Source: an uncultured Clostridia bacterium (lineage in GTDB: Bacteria; Bacillota; Clostridia; Oscillospirales; Ruminococcaceae). From it: a DNA stretch of 6,871 nucleotides. The DNA lies in NCBI GenBank assembly GCA_945835425.1, contig CAMAJC010000103.1:1-6871 (forward strand). Direction: 5' to 3'. This document shows, in pieces, positions 1-4,350 of the stretch. The notes below the pieces were generated by a model, which saw nothing but the letters and a program-made list of their open reading frames with translations, made no database searches and was not told the origin of the DNA. Numbering within the stretch: the first letter of the stretch is position 1; every line of letters begins with the position of its first letter. The position numbers were made by a program, and so were the translations under genes.

Positions 1-96
1 CTCGCTCAGTTTGGTGCGTGGTACCCAGGCCGCGGCGGACAAGAAAGTTTTTGCCAAGCTTTTTTCAAAAAGCGGGGAGAATTTTTTGAAAAACGG
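1..96. other. Left-edge stretch with no identifiable gene
   Basis: I identify no gene here. One + frame stays open from base 2 to a TGA at 98-100, without a start codon in the window and with a sequence I do not recognise; it runs into the -35 hexamer of the rpmH promoter. Minus-strand frames are also open to the left edge, but none resembles a DnaA N-terminus, which could have been expected divergently upstream of rpmH. No convincing DnaA box was seen; the closest word, TTATCCGTT at 113-121, departs from consensus in its last three bases. The right half is A/T-tract rich. Confidence 0.4.
61..93. repeat. Inverted A/T-tract repeat, UP-element-like
   Basis: TTTTTCAAAAA at 61-71 and its exact reverse complement TTTTTGAAAAA at 83-93 are separated by 11 bp. 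The right arm ends 3 bp before the -35 hexamer of the rpmH promoter, the position where RNA polymerase alpha-subunit UP elements lie. The A/T tracts fit that role. A binding site for a dimeric regulator is a weaker alternative. Confidence 0.4.
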
Positions 97-126
97 TTGA
101 CAAGTTCACACCTTATCCGTTATACT
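97..126 (+). promoter_or_regulatory. Strong sigma-A-type promoter for the rpmH operon
   Basis: The -35 TTGACA (97-102) is a perfect consensus match. The -10 TATACT (121-126) matches five of six positions, and the spacer is 18 bp. An A/T-rich UP-like segment lies just upstream. Transcription would start near base 133, giving an rpmH leader of about 170 nt. This strength fits a ribosomal-protein operon. The start site is inferred from spacing. Confidence 0.85.
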
Positions 127-132
127 ACTAAA

Positions 133-301
133 TTGAGAGTTTTCGCTTTTGCAGCCCATGCAGTACGCGCCTGAAGGCAAAGCGCGCAGGCAAAGGGCGG
201 CTGCTGCGACGTACCACTAATACTTCTGAATCGTCCTTGCCGGTAAGCGGCAGGCAGCGCGGAAACCGGAATTATCGATCAGCTAAAAGGAGGCATATGC
301 A
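133..301 (+). promoter_or_regulatory. Structured 5' leader of rpmH
   Basis: This untranslated leader has several self-complementary segments. A 7-bp hairpin (236-242 with 248-254, loop GTAAG) is clear. GCAGCC (151-156) can pair with GGCTGC (199-204), and GTACG (163-167) with CGTAC (210-214); these two pairings interleave and so would form a pseudoknot or exclude each other. The leader ends in a near-perfect Shine-Dalgarno AAGGAGG (287-293), 8 nt before the rpmH ATG. I cannot match it to a known riboswitch or ribosomal-protein leader family. Confidence 0.4.
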
Positions 302-436
302 ATGAAGAGAACTTACCAGCCTAAGAAACTGCACAGAAAAAAAGTCCATGGCTTCAGAAAGAGAATGGCGACCGCCAACGGCCGCAAGGTTCTGAAGAAC
401 AGACGTGACCGCGGCAGAGCAAGACTGACCTACTGA
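302..436 (+). CDS. rpmH: 50S ribosomal protein L34
   Basis: Encodes a 44-residue, very basic protein starting MKRTYQPKK. It carries the L34 signature KVHGFRKRMAT near residues 14-24, then NGRKVL and an Arg-rich C-terminus ending RARLTY. L34 is a small component of the large ribosomal subunit that packs against 23S rRNA. The length equals that of other Firmicutes L34 proteins. The ATG at 302 is fixed by AAGGAGG 8 nt upstream; an earlier ATG at 297 is closed by TGA after one codon. It is first gene of the transcription unit, downstream of a strong promoter. The terminator-like hairpin beyond it suggests that L34 is made in excess over RnpA. Confidence 0.97.
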   Translation: MKRTYQPKKLHRKKVHGFRKRMATANGRKVLKNRRDRGRARLTY

Positions 437-450
437 TAAACTGCCGGCTG

Positions 451-464
451 CCGGGGAAACCCGG
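451..464 (+). other. Small GNRA-type hairpin after rpmH
   Basis: CCGGG, a GAAA tetraloop and CCCGG form a perfect 5-bp stem 15 nt after the rpmH stop. No T-run follows, so it is not a terminator. It could stabilise the 3' end of a short rpmH transcript. Confidence 0.4.
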
Positions 465-523
465 AGAGCCCCTGGTCTTCGTACCGCTGTCCCCCTTATC
501 TGAACTTTTTGCTGTAAAACGTA

Positions 524-587
524 AAACACTGCCGCGCTCTGCCGGCGCTTTAAAACGGGCGCTGTAGAGGCGGCATGTTTGTTTTAT
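524..587 (+). terminator. Terminator-like hairpin between rpmH and rnpA
   Basis: A long stem runs from an A-rich 5' arm (524-528) to a T-rich 3' arm (576-580). Its GC-rich core pairs 530-535 with 570-575 and 537-540 with 566-569, followed by inner pairs 541-542/564-565, 544/562 and 546-549/558-561. There are single-base bulges and one mismatch. The 3' side runs into TGTTTGTTTT (576-585). This is the arrangement of an intrinsic terminator or attenuator. No convincing promoter was seen between it and rnpA, so some read-through is needed for downstream genes. It could instead be an RNase processing site. Confidence 0.6.
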
Positions 588-611
588 CGGGAACAGGAGG
601 ACAGGTTTATC

Positions 612-665
612 CTTTGCCAGCGGTTTCCTTTCCTATGCCAAAGCGGCGGGAAGGAAACGCCAAAG
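612..665 (+). other. Long stem-loop abutting the rnpA ribosome-binding site
   Basis: CTTTG (612-616) pairs with CAAAG (661-665), 620-621 with 659-660, and GTTTCCTT (623-630) with AAGGAAAC (651-658), extended by 631-633 with 648-650. This makes about 18 pairs with two bulges and a 14-nt loop. The stem ends 4 nt before the rnpA Shine-Dalgarno (AAGGA, 670-674), leaving it single-stranded. No T-run follows. A translational or processing element for rnpA is inferred from position only. Confidence 0.45.
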
Positions 666-680
666 TAAAAAGGAATGGTC

Positions 681-1100
681 ATGCTTATGAACAAAGAGCC
701 GAAACCGCAGACGCTGACCCTGAACAAGGAATTCCGGCACGCTTATTACCAGGGAAAAAGCAAGGCGACCCCTTACTTTATCTGCTATATGGTGCGCGGC
801 CGCCGTGGGCTTGTCCGCTATGGCATCACCACGTCCAAGAAAGTCGGCGGCGCCGTCCAGCGCAACCGCGCGCGGAGACTGCTGCGGACCGCTTTCCTCT
901 CCATTCAGGATCAGGTCGTTCCCGGAAGGGATTTTGTTTTTGTTGCCCGCGAAAAAATCCTGACAGCCAAGTCCTGGCAGGTCGCTGCTGCGATGAAAAA
1001 ATGCCTGAAAACACTCCAGCAGCCGTCTTCTCCGACACAGCGCGGCGCACAGCCGAAGCCGGAAACGGACAATTCCCCTGCCGGCAATGAAAAGCCCTGA
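681..1100 (+). CDS. rnpA: Ribonuclease P protein component
   Basis: Encodes 139 residues. RnpA is the small basic protein that binds the catalytic RNase P RNA and helps it recognise pre-tRNA 5' leaders. The N-terminus has LNKEFRHAYYQGK (residues 14-26). The diagnostic RNR segment is QRNRARRLLR (60-69), preceded by YGITTSKKVGGAV (47-59), and the central strand GRDFVFVAR follows. The last 25 or so residues are Pro/Gln/Ser-rich and longer than in typical RnpA (about 110-125 aa), probably disordered. Start choice: ATG 681 lies 6 nt after AAGGA, whereas ATG 675 directly abuts it and ATG 687 is 12 nt away; 675 and 687 remain possible. The 244-nt gap to rpmH is large for this pair and is filled with hairpins. 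Confidence 0.95.
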   Translation: MLMNKEPKPQTLTLNKEFRHAYYQGKSKATPYFICYMVRGRRGLVRYGITTSKKVGGAVQRNRARRLLRTAFLSIQDQVVPGRDFVFVAREKILTAKSWQVAAAMKKCLKTLQQPSSPTQRGAQPKPETDNSPAGNEKP

Positions 1101-1101
1101 G

Positions 1102-1141
1102 CCTTTATCCCGCCCGGGCAGCTTTCCGGTTTATTAAAGGG
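1102..1141 (+). promoter_or_regulatory. Hairpin that can mask the yidD Shine-Dalgarno
   Basis: CCTTTA (1102-1107), starting 2 nt after the rnpA stop, is the exact complement of TAAAGG (1135-1140), which contains most of the yidD Shine-Dalgarno AAAGGG (1136-1141). Inside, CCGG (1114-1117) can pair with CCGG (1126-1129). A ribosome finishing rnpA would cover the 5' arm and free the site, so rnpA-yidD translational coupling is plausible. The role is inferred from the pairing. Confidence 0.45.
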
Positions 1142-1153
1142 CAACGATGTATC

Positions 1154-1447
1154 ATGAAACGTCTTGTATTATCTTTGATCCGGTTTTATCAGAAACATCT
1201 TTCCAAACTCAAGGGCAGGCCCTGCTGCCGGTTTTATCCGACCTGCTCCAGCTATACGCTGGGCGCGGTGGAACGGTTCGGGGCTGTGAAAGGACTCTGG
1301 CTTGGGATGCTGCGGATTTTGCGGTGCAATCCCCTGTTCCGCGGCGGAATCGATCCGGTGCCGGAAAAATTTTCGCTGTTTCCGCGCAGACGTGAGCCGG
1401 ATGCGCAGCAAGAAATAAAACCGTTTTTGGATATAGACGGGAAATAA
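1154..1447 (+). CDS. yidD: Membrane protein insertion efficiency factor YidD
   Basis: Encodes 97 residues of the small YidD (DUF37) family, which associates with the inner face of the membrane and helps YidC/Sec-dependent insertion. The family signature is nearly complete: IRFYQKHLS at the N-terminus (9-17), CRFYPTCSSY (25-34) with its conserved cysteines, then RCNP (57-60) and GGIDPVP (64-70). The N-terminal amphipathic segment fits peripheral membrane binding. The C-terminus beyond residue 75 extends past the usual 70-85 aa and is charged. ATG 1154 gives the family-standard start (MKRLVLSLIRFYQ), although AAAGGG lies 12 nt upstream; the better-spaced ATG at 1147 is in another frame. It sits between rnpA and yidC, its usual place. 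Confidence 0.93.
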   Translation: MKRLVLSLIRFYQKHLSKLKGRPCCRFYPTCSSYTLGAVERFGAVKGLWLGMLRILRCNPLFRGGIDPVPEKFSLFPRRREPDAQQEIKPFLDIDGK

Positions 1448-1449
1448 TT

Positions 1450-1503
1450 GCTCAGGTCAACTGAGCGGCTCAGTAAAGCTGAGCGGTGCAGATTAACTGC
1501 GCG
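1450..1503 (+). repeat. Three tandem 18-nt mini-hairpin units
   Basis: Units start at 1450, 1468 and 1486, exactly 18 nt apart. Each has a 6-nt arm, a 5-nt loop, a complementary 6-nt arm and a trailing G. Unit 1 is GCTCAG/loop GTCAA/CTGAGC, unit 2 GCTCAG/loop TAAAG/CTGAGC, unit 3 GTGCAG/loop ATTAA/CTGCGC. Loops differ while stems are kept; in unit 3 a T-A pair becomes G-C by changes on both sides, and a C-G pair becomes T-G. The palindrome linking units 1 and 2 (CTGAGC-G-GCTCAG) allows an alternative fold. It begins 3 nt after the yidD stop. No known repeat family is recognised. Confidence 0.7.
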
Positions 1504-1512
1504 AGGCACTGA

Positions 1513-1575
1513 CGGGCGTTTTGCAGCATGCTGCCCCCAGACGCCTGCTACAATTTAATACCTAAATGGGGCAGC
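1513..1575 (+). promoter_or_regulatory. Palindromic hairpin with a competing long-range pairing, yidC leader
   Basis: CGGGCGT (1513-1519) pairs with ACGCCTG (1541-1547, one G-T pair), enclosing the palindrome GCAGCATGCTGC (1523-1534). An alternative 8-bp pairing joins GCTGCCCC (1530-1537) to GGGGCAGC (1568-1575) and would break the palindromic hairpin. No T-run follows either form. The element lies 28 nt before the yidC start, so a switch affecting yidC expression is possible, but this is inferred only from complementarity. Confidence 0.4.
1546..1554 (+). promoter_or_regulatory. Candidate extended -10 promoter upstream of yidC
   Basis: TACAAT (1549-1554) matches the -10 consensus in five of six positions and is preceded by TGC, giving an extended -10 (TGN). 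No good -35 hexamer lies 16-18 bp upstream. If used, RNA would start near 1561, about 42 nt before the yidC ATG. It would provide yidC and jag independently of the attenuated rpmH promoter. Confidence 0.45.
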
Positions 1576-1602
1576 AAGGGCATTGAGAAAGGAATCACTC
1601 CA

Positions 1603-2724
1603 ATGAGAATACTTGGCTATCCCCTTGGATGGATTATGTGGCTGCTTTATCAGGTCGTGCGGAACTACGGCGTCGCGCTGGTTCTGTTTACGATCCTGAC
1701 CCGCGCCGCTGTATTCCCGCTGTCCATCAAACAGCAGAAATCCAGCGCGAAGATGCAGGTCTTCCAGCCCAAAATCCAGGAAATTCAGAAAAAATACGCC
1801 AATAATAAGGAAAAACAGCAGGAAGAGCTGATGAAGCTGTATGAACAGCACGGCTATAACCCCATGGGCGGCTGCCTGCCGAGTTTGATCCAGATGATCC
1901 TGCTGTTCGGTATCATCTACGTCGTTTATGAACCCCTGACCCATATCCTGCATCTGGACAGCGCCACCATCACCGCGCTGACCGATATCGTAACGGCCAA
2001 TGCGGAGCTTCTTGGAAAGACCGGCGGCATGTACGCGCAGCTGGGCGTTATCTCCGCTATCCAGAACCCGGAAACGATCGGCCTCTTCAGCTCGATCGAT
2101 CAGGCTGTTGTAGCAGAAATCCAGAATTTTAAGTACAGCCTCTTCGGCCTTTACCTGGGCACCGTTCCCACCTGGAACAGCATCCTGGTGCTCGTCCCGA
2201 TCCTGTCGGGCGTCACCGCCCTGGCGACCTCCATCGTTTCGATGAAGCTCACCCCCGGCGCCGATCAGCAGAACGGCATGATGAAGGGCATGATGTACTT
2301 TATGCCGATCATGTCGGTCTGGATCGCTTTCTCGGTCCCCTGCGGCATCGGTATCTACTGGATCATCAGCAACCTCCTGGCTATCGTGCAGACGGTCGTC
2401 CTGAACAAGTTCTATTCGCCGGCCAAATATAAGGCCGAGTACGAGGAACAGGTCCGCAAGGTCGAGGAACAGAAGAAACGCGAACGCGAAGAACGCAAAA
2501 AGAGAAACGGCGGCAAAAAGCTCCCCGAAGAGATCGAGGAGGAAAAAGAGGCTGCGGCTGAGGCTAAACGCAAACAGCCCGCTACTCCCGACGCGGAAAA
2601 GGCCGCTGAAGCTTATATGACTTCCAAGGAACTGAACCGCAAACGCCTTGCCGAAGCCAGAAAACGCGATGCGGAAAAATACGGGGAAGAATACATCGAG
2701 GTCACCGACCAGGATCTGATGTAA
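1603..2724 (+). CDS. yidC: Membrane protein insertase YidC (Oxa1 family)
   Basis: Encodes 373 residues of the short Gram-positive YidC without the large periplasmic domain; no lipobox is seen. YidC inserts membrane proteins alone or with SecYEG. TM1 is about residues 23-42 and contains the conserved groove arginine (R34 in TILTRAAVFPL). A cytoplasmic helical hairpin (about 43-88) is rich in Lys, Gln and Glu. TM2 is about 91-109, TM3 194-215, TM4 231-246 and TM5 248-266, with the conserved GIGIYWIISNL and Q263. The loop between TM2 and TM3 is long (about 85 residues). The tail from about residue 270 is 100 residues of Lys/Glu/Arg-rich, probably coiled-coil sequence; basic tails in other YidC proteins contact ribosomes. 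ATG 1603 is chosen because AAAGGA (1588-1593) lies 9 nt upstream; an in-frame ATG at 1528 lacks such a site and overlaps the leader palindrome. Confidence 0.96.
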   Translation: MRILGYPLGWIMWLLYQVVRNYGVALVLFTILTRAAVFPLSIKQQKSSAKMQVFQPKIQEIQKKYANNKEKQQEELMKLYEQHGYNPMGGCLPSLIQMILLFGIIYVVYEPLTHILHLDSATITALTDIVTANAELLGKTGGMYAQLGVISAIQNPETIGLFSSIDQAVVAEIQNFKYSLFGLYLGTVPTWNSILVLVPILSGVTALATSIVSMKLTPGADQQNGMMKGMMYFMPIMSVWIAFSVPCGIGIYWIISNLLAIVQTVVLNKFYSPAKYKAEYEEQVRKVEEQKKREREERKKRNGGKKLPEEIEEEKEAAAEAKRKQPATPDAEKAAEAYMTSKELNRKRLAEARKRDAEKYGEEYIEVTDQDLM

Positions 2725-2768
2725 CATATCTCCGCTTCCCTCTTAAAAAACCCCCGGCAAGCTTACGA

Positions 2769-2796
2769 CCTGTTTTTCTCTTCTGAGGAAAACAGG
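2769..2796 (+). other. Hairpin in the yidC-jag spacer
   Basis: CCTGTTTTTC (2769-2778) pairs with GGAAAACAGG (2787-2796), with one T-G pair and an 8-nt loop. No T-run follows on either strand, so it is not an obvious terminator. The 158-nt spacer also holds a weaker stem (2810-2814 with 2831-2835, enclosing CTCT/AGAG). I see no convincing promoter. An mRNA stability or processing role is possible. Confidence 0.4.
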
Positions 2797-2882
2797 CCCT
2801 GGCTTACCCGAGAAAACTCTGATGAAGAGCTTCTCTAAAAGAAATTTTCTGATGTATGAAACAAATCAGGAGGTTTAACATC

Positions 2883-4076
2883 ATGACCCGTGAGTATATT
2901 GCATCAGCCAATACCGTTGAGGAGGCTTTTGAACTGGCCTGTCAGGAACTTGGCGTTGCTCCCGACGAAATTTCGTCCCGCGAAGTTTTAAAGCTTCCCA
3001 AAAAGGGACTTTTCGGCAAAATCAAACAGCAGGCACAGGTCAAGGTCACCGTCGAGGACGAAGAACCTGTAAAACCTGCTGCTCCTGTAGCTCCTGCAGC
3101 GCCCGCTGCGCCTGTCAAGGCCGAGACTCCGGCTCCTGAAAAGGCTCCCGCGCCTGCAGCGAAGAAACCCGCTGCCCCTAAAGCTGCGGAAAAACCGGCT
3201 CCCAAAAAGGAACCGGCAAAGGTGGCTGCTCCTGCGGCTCCTGCTGCACCTGAAAAGCCCGCAGCCCCCGCACCTGCCGCTCCGGCAGCACTCGCTGCTA
3301 CTGTTGCTCCCGCTGAAACCGCCGCTCCTGCCGAACCGCAGCTGAGCGAGGAAGAGCTGGAGGATATCGAGCCTAAGATCGAGATCGCCAGAGCATACCT
3401 GAGCGAAATCTTTGAAAAGATGGGCGCAGGCGACGTGACGATGGAGTTCACCAAGGCGGAGGACCGCACCGTTATCATCCACTTGAACGGCGATTCCATC
3501 GGCTCGGTCATCGGCAAGAGAGGCGAGACGCTGGATTCCCTCCAGTATCTGGTCTGCCTGGTCGCCAACCGCCTCAGAAGACGGGAAGGCGATTACGTCC
3601 GCTTTACGATGAACGCCGGCAACTACCGGGAAAAACGGGAAGAAACCCTGCGTGCCCTCGCTGCCAGAATGGCCAAGAAGGCGCTGAAAACCGGAAGACC
3701 GGTCGCTCTGGAGCCGATGAACCCCTATGAAAGACGGATTATCCATGCGGTGATCACCGATATCGAGGGCGTCACCTCCAAGTCTACCGGCGAAGAACCC
3801 AACCGCAAGGTTATCATCAAACCGACCCGCACCGAGGGCGCTGAACGCGACCGCAGCCGTGGACGCGGCGGCCGTTCCAGACGGGATGGCGACAGACGCG
3901 GACCCAGACGGGAACGCTCTGACCGCGGTGAACGTACCGAGCGCGCAGAACGTCCTGCCCGTCCGGAAGGCGAAGAGGGCGCTGCTCCCAGAGAGACCGC
4001 TCCCAAGGAGCCTGTCCGCCGCGAAGCCAAGAAGCTGGATGATGATTTCAAGCTTTACGGCAAGATCGAGCTGTAA
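2883..4076 (+). CDS. jag: RNA-binding protein Jag/KhpB with extended linker and Arg/Gly-rich tail
   Basis: Encodes 397 residues. Jag (KhpB, EloR, SpoIIIJ-associated) is a cytoplasmic RNA-binding protein linked in Gram-positives to cell elongation and division control, usually encoded next to yidC. Domains: Jag-N (1-58) with the KKGLFGKI motif (40-47); an Ala/Pro/Lys-rich linker (about 62-152); a KH domain with its GKRG loop (211-214) in VIGKRGETLDSLQYL; and an R3H domain with RRIIH (284-288) giving the R-x3-H motif. A tail (about 318-380) is dominated by Arg, Gly, Asp and Glu, including RGRGGRSRRDGDRRG. Typical Firmicutes Jag is about 200-260 aa; the excess is linker and tail. ATG 2883 is preceded by AGGAGG (2868-2873) with 9-nt spacing; an upstream in-frame ATG at 2856 has no such site. 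A terminator follows. Confidence 0.94.
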   Translation: MTREYIASANTVEEAFELACQELGVAPDEISSREVLKLPKKGLFGKIKQQAQVKVTVEDEEPVKPAAPVAPAAPAAPVKAETPAPEKAPAPAAKKPAAPKAAEKPAPKKEPAKVAAPAAPAAPEKPAAPAPAAPAALAATVAPAETAAPAEPQLSEEELEDIEPKIEIARAYLSEIFEKMGAGDVTMEFTKAEDRTVIIHLNGDSIGSVIGKRGETLDSLQYLVCLVANRLRRREGDYVRFTMNAGNYREKREETLRALAARMAKKALKTGRPVALEPMNPYERRIIHAVITDIEGVTSKSTGEEPNRKVIIKPTRTEGAERDRSRGRGGRSRRDGDRRGPRRERSDRGERTERAERPARPEGEEGAAPRETAPKEPVRREAKKLDDDFKLYGKIEL

Positions 4077-4094
4077 TCCTTTCATAGCTTTTAT

Positions 4095-4130
4095 AACAGC
4101 CCGTCGTGCAAGACGGGCTGTTGCTTTTTC
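4095..4130 (+). terminator. Intrinsic terminator of the rpmH-jag transcription unit
   Basis: AACAGCCCGTC (4095-4105) and GACGGGCTGTT (4112-4122) form a perfect 11-bp stem with a 6-nt loop, followed by GCTTTTTC (4123-4130). It begins 18 nt after the jag stop. The A-rich side of the stem and the T-tract make this a standard Rho-independent terminator. Confidence 0.92.
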
Positions 4131-4134
4131 CCTC

Positions 4135-4163
4135 TGTTCAAAACGGCGTTTATGCGCTATAAT
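4135..4163 (+). promoter_or_regulatory. Promoter of the mnmE unit
   Basis: A perfect TATAAT lies at 4158-4163, just past the jag terminator. The -35 is weak: TGTTCA (4135-4140) with 17-bp spacing, or TTCAAA (4137-4142) with 15-bp spacing. RNA would start near 4170, leaving a leader of about 180 nt with a hairpin repeat soon after the start. Position after a terminator supports the call. Confidence 0.65.
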
Positions 4164-4175
4164 AACAAAGGAAAT

Positions 4176-4222
4176 CTATGTTCAGTGTTTTTCCCGCCGC
4201 AGGCGGAAAAACACTCCTGAAT
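4176..4222. repeat. Dispersed hairpin repeat, copy 1 (mnmE leader)
   Basis: AGTGTTTTTCC (4184-4194) pairs with GGAAAAACACT (4205-4215). CGCC, with C4195 unpaired, closes on GGCG around a GCA loop. The core CGCCGCAGGCGG and the flanking words (CTATG on the left, TGAAT on the right) reappear in the same order at 6311-6361. The T-run is in the 5' arm and no T-run follows, so it is not a terminator. It lies within the first 50 nt of the predicted mnmE mRNA. Confidence 0.7.
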
Positions 4223-4350
4223 TTGCTGAATGGAAGAAAGAAATTTTTGTAAAGCAGAATTTTTCTTAGATAAGGATTTTGATACAAAGGACGTGTTAGC
4301 TGCGCTGTGTCCCTTGTATGAGAGTCCTTGGAAGATAAGGAGTGATTTTC
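4223..4350 (+). promoter_or_regulatory. Remainder of the mnmE leader
   Basis: AT-richer than its surroundings. A reading frame opens at ATG 4230 without a ribosome-binding site and runs into mnmE in another frame; I do not call it a gene. The leader ends with the Shine-Dalgarno AAGGAG (4337-4342), 8 nt before ATG 4351. No known riboswitch is recognised. Confidence 0.4.

Noticed and set aside
2..100. Open + frame at the left edge ending at TGA 98-100, possibly the end of an upstream gene
   Set aside because: Too short to identify, unrecognised, and it ends inside the -35 of a strong promoter; left as undetermined.
113..121. DnaA-box-like TTATCCGTT near the expected origin region
   Set aside because: It departs from the TTATNCACA consensus in the last three bases, stands alone, and overlaps the promoter spacer.
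207..240. Weak resemblance of the rpmH leader to the 3' end of 23S rRNA (GTACCACTAATA)
   Set aside because: Only a few bases match the GGTACTAAT region, and no rRNA sequence surrounds it.
575..1090. 171-codon + frame overlapping rnpA, longer than rnpA itself
   Set aside because: It has no family motif, its start lies in the terminator-like stem, and the overlapping frame encodes clear RnpA signatures (RNRARRLLR).
1147..1395. 82-codon + frame starting at an ATG with good Shine-Dalgarno spacing inside yidD
   Set aside because: The yidD frame carries the full family signature; the alternative translation has no recognisable features.
1555..2727. 390-codon minus-strand frame antisense to yidC
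   Set aside because: Such long antisense frames arise from codon bias in moderately GC-rich genes. The + frame is unmistakably YidC, and no ribosome site or motif supports the antisense frame.
2988..4085. 365-codon minus-strand frame antisense to jag
   Set aside because: Its Gly/Ser/Arg-rich translation mirrors the repetitive Ala/Pro and Arg codons of jag, and it overlaps the whole real gene.
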